NCBI GenBank assembly: GCA_964400675.1 | Contig: CAYNVO010000010.1 | Location: 1 to 64,000, forward strand | Source of the DNA: 9FT-COMBO-48-23 sp964400675 | GTDB lineage: Bacteria; Chloroflexota; Dehalococcoidia; GIF9; UBA5629 | DNA: 64,000 nt | Reading direction: 5' to 3' | Shown here: positions 55,627 through 63,989 of the stretch, one piece after another | Numbering within the stretch: position 1 is the stretch's first letter | Layout: every line of letters starts with the position of its first letter | The notes under the pieces: model-generated | What the model saw: the letters and a program-made list of their open reading frames with translations, nothing else | What the model was told of the DNA's origin: nothing | The model's database searches: none | Translations under genes and position numbers: made by a program

Positions 55627-56505
55627 TTACCCCACACCTTCCAGTTCCCTGTACACCTTCAAGCTCTCTTCAAACTTCACACTCCTCGTATACCTCAAGA
55701 CCATGTCCAGGCTCTCCCATCCACCCAACCTCATAATATGCTCAACATCAAGCCCATGCCGATGTAGATTAGATGCAAATGTCCGCCGAAATGTATGCGG
55801 ATTACATGGCAGTCCAGTCTGCATATGCAGCCGGTAGAGCATGATCATTATTCCTCTGCGCTTCATCCCCCATATGTTTATATACTTTTTTAGGCTAACC
55901 TTTTTAACCCTACCAACTTTTAAATAGGCATTCATAAGATCCGCTGTCCTCTTGCTGAATGGCGCTCGTCGCTGCTTATCCCCTTTACCGATGACTGTCA
56001 CGGTACTGTCTTTCCAGTCAATATCGTCCATTCTGATGTTTACCAGCTCATTAAGCCGTATGCCGCTGTCTACGAACAGGCTTATGATAGCCCTATCTCT
56101 GACATTACCAGCCTGCTCAAGTATGTATTCAACCTCATGTTCATCCAAACACGGTAATAATCTTCTCGACTGCTTAGGAGGGTCTACATTCTCAATAGGG
56201 TTGGACTTGACATAATGATTACTGTACAGCCAGTTACAGAATGCTCTTAATGCTCGGTAATACCCATGCTTACCATTACCGCATGTACGGTCTCTCAGGA
56301 ACTGATTTATACCGTCGGTAGTAAGCTCATAATCCGGTACAAATGGCTTCAGACAGCATTCATAGAATTCAATAGTTCTAGCGGATGAACCTTGCCGTCT
56401 GGACTGAAGGAATTTATCAAGAAGTACGAAGGATCGGACATGGATGGTAGGCCGTACAGGATTCGAACCTGTGACACCCTGATTAAAAGTCAGGTGCTCT
56501 ACCAA
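55627..56505 (-). CDS. Tyrosine recombinase (integrase), 5' end in tRNA-Lys
   Basis: 292 residues if started at the TTG inside the tRNA (56505). From about residue 30 it is a full integrase: core-binding LLDKFLQSRRQGSSARTIEFY, then catalytic Arg in DSGIRLNELVNIR, GKGDKQRRAP, NPHTFRRTFASNL (H-x2-R), LGGWESLDMVLRYTRS (His replaced by Trp; Tyr kept). Between the tRNA and the core-binding domain there is no ATG, GTG or TTG. In the circular element the frame joins the HTH gene of 47634 through the att repeat, giving 345 residues. Confidence 0.85.
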   Translation of the reverse strand: MVEHLTFNQGVTGSNPVRPTIHVRSFVLLDKFLQSRRQGSSARTIEFYECCLKPFVPDYELTTDGINQFLRDRTCGNGKHGYYRALRAFCNWLYSNHYVKSNPIENVDPPKQSRRLLPCLDEHEVEYILEQAGNVRDRAIISLFVDSGIRLNELVNIRMDDIDWKDSTVTVIGKGDKQRRAPFSKRTADLMNAYLKVGRVKKVSLKKYINIWGMKRRGIMIMLYRLHMQTGLPCNPHTFRRTFASNLHRHGLDVEHIMRLGGWESLDMVLRYTRSVKFEESLKVYRELEGVG

Positions 56506-56520
56506 CTGAGCTAACGGCCC
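56445..56520 (-). tRNA. tRNA-Lys (TTT), CCA encoded
   Basis: Acceptor GGGCCGT pairs with ACGGCCT; D-loop AGCTCAGTTGGTAGAGC; anticodon stem CCTGA...TCAGG with loop CTTTTAA (TTT); T-loop GTTCGAATC; CCA is encoded. The 3' 55 bases are the att core of the 9-kb element. Confidence 0.95.
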
Positions 56521-56621
56521 ATCCGAGCGCCATTATTATACGGTCGTTACTATGTAATATTCAACCAGATAAGTGTGGCTGTGATGACTCTATGGTTCTA
56601 CTAACCGGAGCGGTAGTCTAC

Positions 56622-56894
56622 CTATTCAGAGCCCAGAAGGGTGTGTATGTACTGGGCTAGTGCCGGGTGGATGTCGCAAATATAACCATCCTTGGCATCT
56701 TCCACAGAAAAGGTTAATCTTGTTGGCCGCCTGGGCGAGTCATCGAATTTGTCGAGCCCGGTCTCATTCCAGGGTATTTCTTTCCCCAGTACATCCAGCA
56801 TGCCCCGAACGTCTCGAGGCTGCTCCAGTATGACCTCAAAGCGTAGCCGCTTTGCCAATATTTCCAGCTGCTCTCTCTTGAGTTTTATTCGCAT
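56622..56894 (-). CDS. Small unknown protein
   Basis: 90 residues. MRIKLKREQLEILAKRLRFEVIL is a basic helical start; the rest is mixed, ending in a helix. No family is recognised. It lies just outside the element in chromosomal context. Confidence 0.5.
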   Translation of the reverse strand: MRIKLKREQLEILAKRLRFEVILEQPRDVRGMLDVLGKEIPWNETGLDKFDDSPRRPTRLTFSVEDAKDGYICDIHPALAQYIHTLLGSE

Positions 56895-57201
56895 TAGCCC
56901 ACGTTTTACTCTTCAGATTGCTTGAATTTATAGACGTTTGCCTGGTGTAAGCGCCAGATATAAATCAACCCGACAGTTTAAAAAGTCTACCACATGCCTT
57001 GCCTATAATCAATAGCTGGTAGAGGAGCGGTCTTACGACCGCCCGTGGCTTTTTATAATAGTATAAATGTTCTACGAACGAACGTTGTATCAATAACCAG
57101 AGCATTATAACTTGTGCTGCTCATGGCAGGAGTCTACTTTTATCTTGATTATTCGTATAATAAGGTTGGGGGAAGACGTTTTGGTAAAAGAGAGAGCAAA
57201 C
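56895..57201. other. 307-base intergenic region
   Basis: Only a TATAAT at 57155-57160 before the small cysteine-rich ORF stands out. Confidence 0.3.
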
Positions 57202-57345
57202 ATGCCAAGATTGAAGGGCTTTTTCACCAATATGTCAGTGCCTATGCCGTGGCACAGAAAGCTGTATCTCTTGTTCCGCAATAATGCCATAAAGATATGG
57301 AAGAGACAAAGCTGCTGTGGGCATCATGGCGAGCCCGGGTGCTGA
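57202..57345 (+). CDS. Small basic protein with C-terminal cysteine cluster
   Basis: 47 residues. Basic and aromatic middle (WHRKLYLLFRNNAIKIWKR), ending SCCGHHGEPGC: three Cys and two His in eleven residues, fitting a metal site. A TATAAT lies 42 bases upstream; the ribosome site is weak. It could be a conserved short protein of this lineage, which I cannot verify. Confidence 0.4.
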   Translation: MPRLKGFFTNMSVPMPWHRKLYLLFRNNAIKIWKRQSCCGHHGEPGC

Positions 57346-57414
57346 CAGGTTGCAAGATGACCTCCTGGTTCAGGAGCGTTGACAGAATAGTTGAAATAAT
57401 AGTATGGTGTGGTA

Positions 57415-57442
57415 TTGACTTTTGAGAAGCATAGCCTATAAT
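57415..57442 (+). promoter_or_regulatory. Promoter of dodecin gene
   Basis: TTGACT (57415-57420), 16-base spacer, TATAAT (57437-57442), with AAAGGAGG before the start. Confidence 0.8.
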
Positions 57443-57477
57443 ATTGGTTTATAGAAGACTCAGGAAAAGGAGGCAAA

Positions 57478-57696
57478 ATGGCAAACAGTGTATATAAAGT
57501 AATCACATTAGTGGGGACGAGCACCAAATCATGGGAGGAGGCGGCGACATCTGCTGTACAAATGGCTGCGAAGAGTCTGCGCGACATGCGTATCGCGGAG
57601 ATCGAAATGCTGGATATGCAGATTGAAAAAGGCAAGGTTGTCAATTTCCGAGCGAAAGTAAGGGTCTCCTTTAAGTACGAAGGTAAAGAGAAATAG
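57478..57696 (+). CDS. Dodecin family flavin-binding protein
   Basis: 72 residues, normal length. VYKVITLVGTSTKSWEEAA, then AAKSLRDMRIAEI and the C-terminal VVNFRAKVRVSFKYEG are the beta-alpha-beta-beta fold of dodecin, a 12-subunit store of flavin or related cofactor. Monocistronic, with its own promoter. Confidence 0.9.
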   Translation: MANSVYKVITLVGTSTKSWEEAATSAVQMAAKSLRDMRIAEIEMLDMQIEKGKVVNFRAKVRVSFKYEGKEK

Positions 57697-57796
57697 TCGC
57701 AACCTGGTACGGATGTCTCGATAACACACTCAAGCAAGGCGCGTAGCCAGTTTGGCTGTTTAACGTGCTCCAGGTGTTATTGTTTAGTATTAAACC

Positions 57797-57872
57797 TGGA
57801 GCGGGTGAGCAGATTCGAACTGCCGACGTCTTGCTTGGGAAGCAAGCATTCTGACCACTGAATTACACCCGC
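57797..57872 (-). tRNA. tRNA-Gly (CCC), CCA encoded
   Basis: Acceptor GCGGGTG pairs with CACCCGC; anticodon stem CTTGC...GCAAG around loop TTCCCAA gives CCC; T-loop GTTCGAATC; CCA encoded. A 9-bp inverted repeat (57767-57775 and 57794-57802) overlaps its 3' end. Confidence 0.93.
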
Positions 57873-57939
57873 GCTGAGATTCATATTACCTCTGTAATAA
57901 CCTGATGTCAATAAGCCAGAGATGGGCCTCAGGGAGCGG

Positions 57940-58377
57940 TTATTTTAACACCCAGTTGGGGGTTTTAATTTCTGATGTGGAACTATGGTCTGGAATGTAG
58001 GGCTTGATGTCCAGCACTGGCGTTCCGTCTATGGCATCTAGTCCGCTGACTTTTAGGACGTTATCCCGGCGTTCTATCAACTTGACGGTAGTTATACCTA
58101 TGGGATTGGGGCGTGCCGGACTGCGGCTGGCAAAGACACCTACCAGTGGCAGCTTCTGATTGCCTTTGGGATGCACTTTAATTACTGAGCGCTGTGATGG
58201 CGGTAGCTTGTGCATCCAGTAGATGACGATGATGTGAGAGAATTCATCTATTCTGTACAGAGCCTCTTTCAAATTATCGTCGATTATTATCTCGGAGGTA
58301 ACTGTTTCCCAGTCTTTCCTTTTAGGCTCTGTGATGTTATTTTTGACGATGCCGATTGGCGTTAAATTTATTTCCAT
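57940..58377 (-). CDS. trmO: TrmO/TsaA-like tRNA methyltransferase
   Basis: 145 residues, the beta-barrel core of the family: INLTPIGIVKN at the start and the signature RSPARPNPIGIT near residue 90, followed by LDAIDGTPVLDIKPYIP. TrmO N6-methylates t6A37 of some tRNAs with S-adenosylmethionine. The C-terminal extension of E. coli TrmO is missing, as in many bacterial homologues. Confidence 0.85.
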   Translation of the reverse strand: MEINLTPIGIVKNNITEPKRKDWETVTSEIIIDDNLKEALYRIDEFSHIIVIYWMHKLPPSQRSVIKVHPKGNQKLPLVGVFASRSPARPNPIGITTVKLIERRDNVLKVSGLDAIDGTPVLDIKPYIPDHSSTSEIKTPNWVLK

Positions 58378-58449
58378 GGCTGCATGTAGTTGGGCTGGTT
58401 AAAGCCATCTAAGTTATGAGTATATGCCTTTTATTTAGGGATAGTGAGG

Positions 58450-59736
58450 CTAAGTTAGTGGGGTCAGCGTTAACAGTTTCCTGGCGATGTCAGGATATTT
58501 GGCGATAAAGAGTAACTCGTCCTCCACAAGTGGCTTTTGAGCGCAGACGTTGGCAAATCTTACCAGTTCCAGGACTTTTTCTGCCTCAGCAGCATCGGCG
58601 AATGCTATCTCTATTTGTTCTTCTGTCTCCTCTTCTACTTCGCCGCCTATTTTCTCCTGAATTCTTTTCATTAAATGTCTGAAGCCAGATATGCCGCCGT
58701 ATTCGCCGGAACATATCTCCCTACCTGTCTCCACGGTAACAGGTGCACCTCTGCCCAGTTCGGCGTAGTCATATAGCTCATAGTTCTGCGGGTCTTTCAA
58801 AACTCCGTCGGCATGAATGCCCGATGCGTGGGCGAAGGCATTAGCGCCAACGCCGGGCTGGTTTATCGGTATGGGAACGCCAAAAGCATAGCTGGTGAAG
58901 TTGGCTATTTTCCACGATTTAGACGGGTCAATCGGTCTTCCCATCTGGTATTTGTCAGCAAAGCCTTTTGATTTTATTATTGCCAGTATTGTAGCTACAA
59001 GGTCGGCATTGCCAGCTCGTTCACCAATGCCGTTGACAGTTGTATTAATATAAGCGTCTTGTCCACCGTCTATGGCGCCTTTAGCTCCGGAAATGGAAGT
59101 AGCTACCGCCATACCGAGGTCACCGTGGCAGTGGATCTCGATGGGTATGGCAACGTTTTCAGCCAGCACTTTTGCCGCCTGGTATATGGTGAATGGGTCA
59201 TCATAGCCAAGCGTGTCACAGTACCTGAATCTATCGGCACCGTGCAGCTTGGCTTGTGAGGCGAACTTTATTAAGTAGTCAAGGTCTGTTCTCGAGGCGT
59301 CTTCAGCGTTCACGCCTATAGATTCAGCACCATATGAGCGGGCGGCATCGACGGCATCTGTCATCATCTTTGTAATATCCTCTCTGGATTTCCTGCCCTG
59401 AAATTTGCCCTGAATCATCTGCTCAGAGGTCGAAATGGAAATGTTGAGGTGTTTTATATCAGGTACCAGCTTGAAAGTCGTTTGTACATCTTCCGCTGTT
59501 GCCCTAATCCATCCGCCCAGACGTATAGGTTTTAAAACGCCCATCCGGGCTAACTCAAGGTTTGCCTTGAGATAATTTGTTTCATGTTTGGTTGTAGGGA
59601 AGCCAAACTCTGACTGAAAAACACCCATCTCATTAAGGTAGATGTTTATTATTGTTTTCTCCAGCTTGGATAAGCCGAGTTTGGCTGTCTGAACGCCATC
59701 GCGATTTGTAACATCAAGTATATAAATCTTGCCCAT
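58450..59736 (-). CDS. Homocitrate / Re-citrate synthase-like enzyme (HMGL family)
   Basis: 428 residues from the ATG at 59736, six bases after GGAG. The DRE-TIM metallolyase shows the N-terminal DVTNRDGVQTAKLGLSK, metal-binding IEIHCHGDLGMAVA, NTTVNGIGERAGNADL and ASGIHADGVLKD. Close relatives condense acetyl-CoA with a 2-oxo acid (homocitrate, isopropylmalate) or act as Re-citrate synthase in anaerobes. No leuB/leuCD genes are adjacent, so a citrate-synthase role is possible but unproved. No LeuA dimer regulatory domain is present. Confidence 0.85.
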   Translation of the reverse strand: MGKIYILDVTNRDGVQTAKLGLSKLEKTIINIYLNEMGVFQSEFGFPTTKHETNYLKANLELARMGVLKPIRLGGWIRATAEDVQTTFKLVPDIKHLNISISTSEQMIQGKFQGRKSREDITKMMTDAVDAARSYGAESIGVNAEDASRTDLDYLIKFASQAKLHGADRFRYCDTLGYDDPFTIYQAAKVLAENVAIPIEIHCHGDLGMAVATSISGAKGAIDGGQDAYINTTVNGIGERAGNADLVATILAIIKSKGFADKYQMGRPIDPSKSWKIANFTSYAFGVPIPINQPGVGANAFAHASGIHADGVLKDPQNYELYDYAELGRGAPVTVETGREICSGEYGGISGFRHLMKRIQEKIGGEVEEETEEQIEIAFADAAEAEKVLELVRFANVCAQKPLVEDELLFIAKYPDIARKLLTLTPLT

Positions 59737-59868
59737 AATATGCTCCATAAAGTAGTTTGTTAAACAATGTAAATAGTCGTTCTGGTTAAGAAAAGTAAAG
59801 GATGTATCTATTTCTATTAAAAAAGAGTCATATGTTGTTCAAAGTATTATATCTTATCCAGGGGGGGC

Positions 59869-59897
59869 TTGACAAAACGCAGAGAATGTGCTACTGT
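59869..59897 (+). promoter_or_regulatory. Consensus promoter of structured RNA
   Basis: TTGACA (59869-59874), exactly 17 bases, TACTGT (59892-59897). Predicted transcription start is near 59904. Confidence 0.85.
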
Positions 59898-59903
59898 ATC
59901 AGA

Positions 59904-60021
59904 GTCCCAAGTAATTGAGCTAACACCGGGGAGGCAGAGGCGCTGACGCAAGGTAGGCGAAGGCCGAAAAGTGTCAGAGGATGAGGAACCGGGAATGGCA
60001 AGGTTACTTGGGGCGTTTTTT
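59904..60021 (+). ncRNA. Structured small RNA of unknown family
   Basis: About 110-nt transcript. The outer stem CCCAAGTAA/TTACTTGGG (59906-59914, near 60004-60012) encloses a stem CTGACGC/GTGTCAG and an inner GGC/GCC hairpin with a GAAG loop. The transcript ends in GCGTTTTTTATTT, a terminator tail. It has its own consensus promoter, and no plus-strand gene follows, so it is a free-standing RNA rather than a riboswitch. It lacks the SRP apical motif and the B12-box. The tail overlaps the 3' end of the HPRT-fusion gene on the other strand. Confidence 0.7.
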
Positions 60022-61471
60022 ATTTCTTCTCACCCTCTTCAATCAATTTAGGATTAAGCGCGCCGATAAACGGCAGGTTTCTGTATTCTCCTTGGTAATC
60101 TAATCCATAGCCGACTACGAATTCATCAGGGATTTCAAGTCCTATGTAGTCAAGCGGGACATCAATAAGGCGGCGAACTCGCTTGTCCAGTAAAGTGCAG
60201 ACGCGCAGGCTGGCCGGGTTATGCGACGCCAGGTGGTTAAGAATATAGTTTAATGTCATCCCGGTATCTACGATGTCTTCAACCATCAATACATCAAGCC
60301 CGGTTATGTTAATATCGAAATCTTTGGTTATATTTACTGCCGACTCGTTGTCAGTGCCGTAATAAGAGATTGCCATAAAGTCTACAGCAAGTGGCAAGGT
60401 GATTTGTTGCATCAAGTCTGACATGAAGCAGACGACGCCTTTCAGGATTCCAACCAGGACCAAATTTTTCCCTGTGTAGTCGCGTGAAATTCGTTTTGCC
60501 AGGGCTTTAACCCGCCGCTGAATTTGAGTGTGGCTGAATAGGACATGGTCTATACCCTCTACCTTTGTTCCGCCCAGACGCCCATAGCCGTATTTGGCCA
60601 GTAGTCTGAGGTAATCGCTCTTGTTGAGAAGCTTGATGTTTATCTCAGGGTAAAGCTCTCTGATGCGACGCAATTTGCGGTTTTTCTCTGTAATCAGACT
60701 TTGTTTTAGAGTGGTGAGCTCGATATAGAGATCCAGCTCAGGAAGATAGAAATCCGGTGTGAACATCTCTGCTACCTTGTCATTCTGCCAGGCCAGGGGG
60801 AAGGAGCGCGGTTCATAAAGCCACTCGATGCGGTAAAAATCAAGCAGTTTGGCAAATTCTTCTTCGCTAGGATGGCCGAAGCTGGATGGTCTCAGCGAAG
60901 ATGAAGGCAATTTAGGTGTCTCGGCTAGTTTTCGTCGTTTAGTTACGGTTTCTTCATGTTCTGTTTTTAATATCTGGTACAATTCAGTTTTTTCCAGGGT
61001 TACGGCAACAATATCAGTCGCAGTAGCCAGAAAGTCCTTATCGGCTTGCGAGAATTGTCTCGGTTCGCGGGTATATGTTCTGATTTCTCCGATTACCTCT
61101 CCTTTTTGAGTGATAGGAGCTGCTAGTAATGAGCTTATCCTCTCCGTTTCAGCGGCTTCGGGGTATTGAGCTCGCTTGTCTTGTGTAACATCAAAGATAG
61201 CTAATATTTTCCCATCCAGCACTTCAGGGAGGCTCTTGCTAGCTTTCAGTGCTCCCTTTCGGAGATAAAGGTCACTAAGTCCATAGGCGGCTATGATGTC
61301 CAGGTGTTCTTTTTGAGGATTCAGAAGCATTATAGAGCATCCGGCAGCCTTCAGTGCTTTGGCTGCACTTTTGGCTACGGTATTAAGGACATTCTTCAAC
61401 GGTAGAAGCGAGTTAGCGGCTCTACCTATTTGCTTGAATGCCTGAGAGTAGCTGTGCTCGCGGTTATCCAC
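60020..61471 (-). CDS. GAF – nuclease-like – hypoxanthine phosphoribosyltransferase fusion
   Basis: 483 residues. Residues 10-165 form a GAF domain (AAGCSIMLLNPQ, SSLLAAPITQKGEVIGEI). Residues 200-295 resemble an endonuclease-like fold: FTPDFYLPELDLYIELTT then KNRKLRRIRELYP. Residues 305-483 are HPRT, with VLVGILKGVVCF and the PRPP-loop VEDIVDTGMTLNYIL. HPRT converts hypoxanthine or guanine plus PRPP to IMP or GMP. The N-terminal sensor and nuclease-like middle are not usual; the role is inferred as nucleotide-state sensing. Confidence 0.8.
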   Translation of the reverse strand: MDNREHSYSQAFKQIGRAANSLLPLKNVLNTVAKSAAKALKAAGCSIMLLNPQKEHLDIIAAYGLSDLYLRKGALKASKSLPEVLDGKILAIFDVTQDKRAQYPEAAETERISSLLAAPITQKGEVIGEIRTYTREPRQFSQADKDFLATATDIVAVTLEKTELYQILKTEHEETVTKRRKLAETPKLPSSSLRPSSFGHPSEEEFAKLLDFYRIEWLYEPRSFPLAWQNDKVAEMFTPDFYLPELDLYIELTTLKQSLITEKNRKLRRIRELYPEINIKLLNKSDYLRLLAKYGYGRLGGTKVEGIDHVLFSHTQIQRRVKALAKRISRDYTGKNLVLVGILKGVVCFMSDLMQQITLPLAVDFMAISYYGTDNESAVNITKDFDINITGLDVLMVEDIVDTGMTLNYILNHLASHNPASLRVCTLLDKRVRRLIDVPLDYIGLEIPDEFVVGYGLDYQGEYRNLPFIGALNPKLIEEGEKK

Positions 61472-61502
61472 AACTGCTTCCCTTCAGAGTATATTTCCTC
61501 AC

Positions 61503-63989
61503 CTATCCGCACTTAGTATAGCCGCAGCTGGGGCAAATGTGGCAACCTTCCTGGTAAATCAGCATGTTGCCACATTCGGGGCATTGCCCCGCCCAGTTCT
61601 TAGCTACTCCGAGGTCTTTGGAGGTATCTGCATCTTTTTCTTTGGTATATTTTTCCAGGACGCTGGCGATGGCATCAGCGCAGGAGAGGATAGCACGACC
61701 TTCTTCCCAGGCAACTGATGGACAGTGGATGCCACGAAGATGTTTGGCTACTGATCCCGGGTCGATACCTGACCTTGCGGCTAAGGATATGAGACGGCTT
61801 GTAGCTTCCAGCTGCGCCGAGGCACAGCCGCCGGCTTTTCCTAAGCTGGAAAAGACCTCACAGATTCCTTTATCATCGAAGTTTACAGTTACATATATAT
61901 ACCCGCATCCGGTGGTTACTCGCTCAGTAATTCCCTTGGTAACCTTAGGTCGCGGTCTTGGTGTGAGCTTGGCTTCGGCTTTCTCCTCCGCATGACTGAG
62001 GTTTAGGACCTGGCTTTCGCGGCTTCGGTCCCGGTATATGGTTATCCCTTTCAATCCCAGTTTATAGGCAAGCATGTATACTTCAGCCACATCTTGTATT
62101 GTGGCTTCGTGGGGGAGGTTGACTGTTTTGGAAACAGCACTGTCGGTAAATTTCTGGAAAGCTGCCTGCATCCTAACATGCCATTCCGGAGTTATATCAT
62201 GGGCGGTGACAAAAACATCTTTTACCCATTCAGGGATATTCTCAAAATCTCGCAGATTTTTTCCTTCAGCGAGCTGTTGCATTAGTTCTTTGGAATAGAA
62301 ACCCTCATTTCTGGCTATTTCTTCAAAGTAGGGATTGATTTCTATTAGTTGCTGTCCATCAAGGATGTGGCGTGTGTAGCTGAGGGCAAAGAGGGGTTCA
62401 ATGCCGCTGGAACAGCCGGCGATTATGCTTAATGTCCCGGTAGGGGCAATTGTGGTACGCGAGGCATTTCTGGGATTTAAACCGTTGTTTGTATCGTAAA
62501 TACTGCCTTTGAAGGCAGGGAATAGACCCCTGTCCTCTCCGAGCCTCACCGATTCTCTGGTCGTTTCTTCGGATATGAAGCGCATGACGTTTTCCGCCAC
62601 CTCTAATGCTTTATCGGAGTTGTAGGGGATGCGGAGTTTGAGCAGCATGTCAGCAAAACCCATAACGCCAAGCCCTATTTTTCTAGTGGCTCTGGTCATT
62701 TTCTCAATCTGGGGCAGCGGGAATTTGTTGACATCTATGACATCATCGAGAAAACGGACGCCCAGTTTAACAGTCTGGCGCAGCTTAGCATAGTCAATTT
62801 CTGGTTTGTCAGTCTCGTTTTTGACTATTTTTGACAGGTTGATTGAAGCCAGGTTGCAGGACTCAAAGGGAAGTAAAGGCTGTTCGCCACAGGGATTGGT
62901 GCTTTCTATTTTCCCAAGCTTTGGGGTGGGGTTATTCTTGTTTATATTGTCGATGAAAACAATACCAGGGTCGCCGGTACGCCAGGCCGTGTCCTTGATT
63001 TTTTCGAAGACTTCCCCGGCATTGAGTTTATCGACTACCTCTTTATTATGTGGATTTATTAAATTGTAGTCTTTGTTCTTTTCTACAGCCTCCATGAACT
63101 CGTTTGTTACGGCGACTGACAGGTTGAAGTTGGTAAGAGCTTTCGGGTCTTCTTTGGCTGCGATGAAGTCGAGGATATCGGGATGGTCGATGTTAAGGAT
63201 AGCCATATTGGCACCCCGGCGCATGCCACCTTGCTTGATGACATCGGTAGCTGTATCGAAAGCTCGCATAAAAGATACTGGACCACTGGCAACACCGCCG
63301 GTGGAACCAACCCTGTCTTTTTTGGGCCTGAGACGAGAAAAGGAGAAGCCAGTGCCGCCGCCGCTTTTGTGGATTAGAGCGGTGTATTTTACAGCATCAA
63401 AAATGGACTCCATGGAATCGTCAACGGGTATAACAAAACAAGCTGATAGCTGCCCCAGTTCCCGTCCGGCATTCATCAAGGTTGGTGAATTGGGGAGGAA
63501 CTCGAGAGAGGTCATGAGACGATAGAATTTCTCTTCCCATCCGGCGGTGTCTGCCTTCTGATTGTAGTTAAGTTCAGCCGAAGCAATGTACTTGGCGACA
63601 CGTCGGAACATCTCCTCTGGCGTTTCAACTATCTGTCCCTGGTTGTCCTTTTTCAGGTATCTTTTTTCCAGAACAGTGAGGGCGTTTTGCGTTAGTTCTA
63701 TTCCTAATTTAGCCTTGGTCTTCATTTTGGCTGGTGGTCTCTCTGTTGATTTGGTCTTCTTGACTTCTGGTTTTACTTCAGTCCCTATCTTCGGAATGGG
63801 TGGTTCTGTCTGCTTGGTTTTCTCAGCCAGAATTTCCTTGACTGCCACTTCTATTTGAAAGGCAGAAGGTTCTTCCATCTCCTGCTTTGGTATAAGGTGC
63901 TCCATTCCCGGCAAGACTTGCCTTGGCTCTAACCTTTGAATTATTTGACCGGTGAGTTCCTCGAGCAATTTTCTGTCGGTTATGCCCAT
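61503..63989 (-). CDS. nrdJ: Adenosylcobalamin-dependent ribonucleotide reductase (class II), 5' end uncertain
   Basis: 828 residues from the ATG at 63989; the frame stays open to the window edge with no ribosome site visible, so the gene may start outside. The N-terminal 100 residues are Pro/Lys-rich. The catalytic barrel has NSPTLMNAGR, SGGGTGFSFSRLRPK, NPCGEQPLLPFESCNLAS, RKIGLGVMGFAD and APTGTLSIIAGCSSGIEP. The C-terminus is a TSCPD-like domain (TGCGYIYVTVNFDD) followed by a cysteine cluster (CPECGNML...CHICPSCGYTKCG) that relays electrons. It makes dNTPs without oxygen. Confidence 0.9.
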   Translation of the reverse strand: MGITDRKLLEELTGQIIQRLEPRQVLPGMEHLIPKQEMEEPSAFQIEVAVKEILAEKTKQTEPPIPKIGTEVKPEVKKTKSTERPPAKMKTKAKLGIELTQNALTVLEKRYLKKDNQGQIVETPEEMFRRVAKYIASAELNYNQKADTAGWEEKFYRLMTSLEFLPNSPTLMNAGRELGQLSACFVIPVDDSMESIFDAVKYTALIHKSGGGTGFSFSRLRPKKDRVGSTGGVASGPVSFMRAFDTATDVIKQGGMRRGANMAILNIDHPDILDFIAAKEDPKALTNFNLSVAVTNEFMEAVEKNKDYNLINPHNKEVVDKLNAGEVFEKIKDTAWRTGDPGIVFIDNINKNNPTPKLGKIESTNPCGEQPLLPFESCNLASINLSKIVKNETDKPEIDYAKLRQTVKLGVRFLDDVIDVNKFPLPQIEKMTRATRKIGLGVMGFADMLLKLRIPYNSDKALEVAENVMRFISEETTRESVRLGEDRGLFPAFKGSIYDTNNGLNPRNASRTTIAPTGTLSIIAGCSSGIEPLFALSYTRHILDGQQLIEINPYFEEIARNEGFYSKELMQQLAEGKNLRDFENIPEWVKDVFVTAHDITPEWHVRMQAAFQKFTDSAVSKTVNLPHEATIQDVAEVYMLAYKLGLKGITIYRDRSRESQVLNLSHAEEKAEAKLTPRPRPKVTKGITERVTTGCGYIYVTVNFDDKGICEVFSSLGKAGGCASAQLEATSRLISLAARSGIDPGSVAKHLRGIHCPSVAWEEGRAILSCADAIASVLEKYTKEKDADTSKDLGVAKNWAGQCPECGNMLIYQEGCHICPSCGYTKCG

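Larger units (their letters stand above)
47415..56499. mobile_element. 9-kb integrative element in tRNA-Lys
   Basis: Bounded by the 55-bp direct repeat (47415-47469 and 56445-56499). It encodes an integrase next to the intact tRNA, a split HTH start gene at the far end, a AAA+ ATPase, an excisionase-like protein, a nuclease-like pair, an Ntn-hydrolase pair and two membrane-anchored proteins. The predicted circle is 9,030 bp. Confidence 0.88.

Noticed and set aside
59904..60021. Cobalamin riboswitch for the ribonucleotide reductase
   Set aside because: It is on the opposite strand, lies after the HPRT gene, and has no B12-box GCCACTG.
59904..60021. Bacterial SRP RNA
   Set aside because: The apical GGUCAGG...GGAAGGAAGCAGC motif is missing and the fold is branched rather than one long hairpin.
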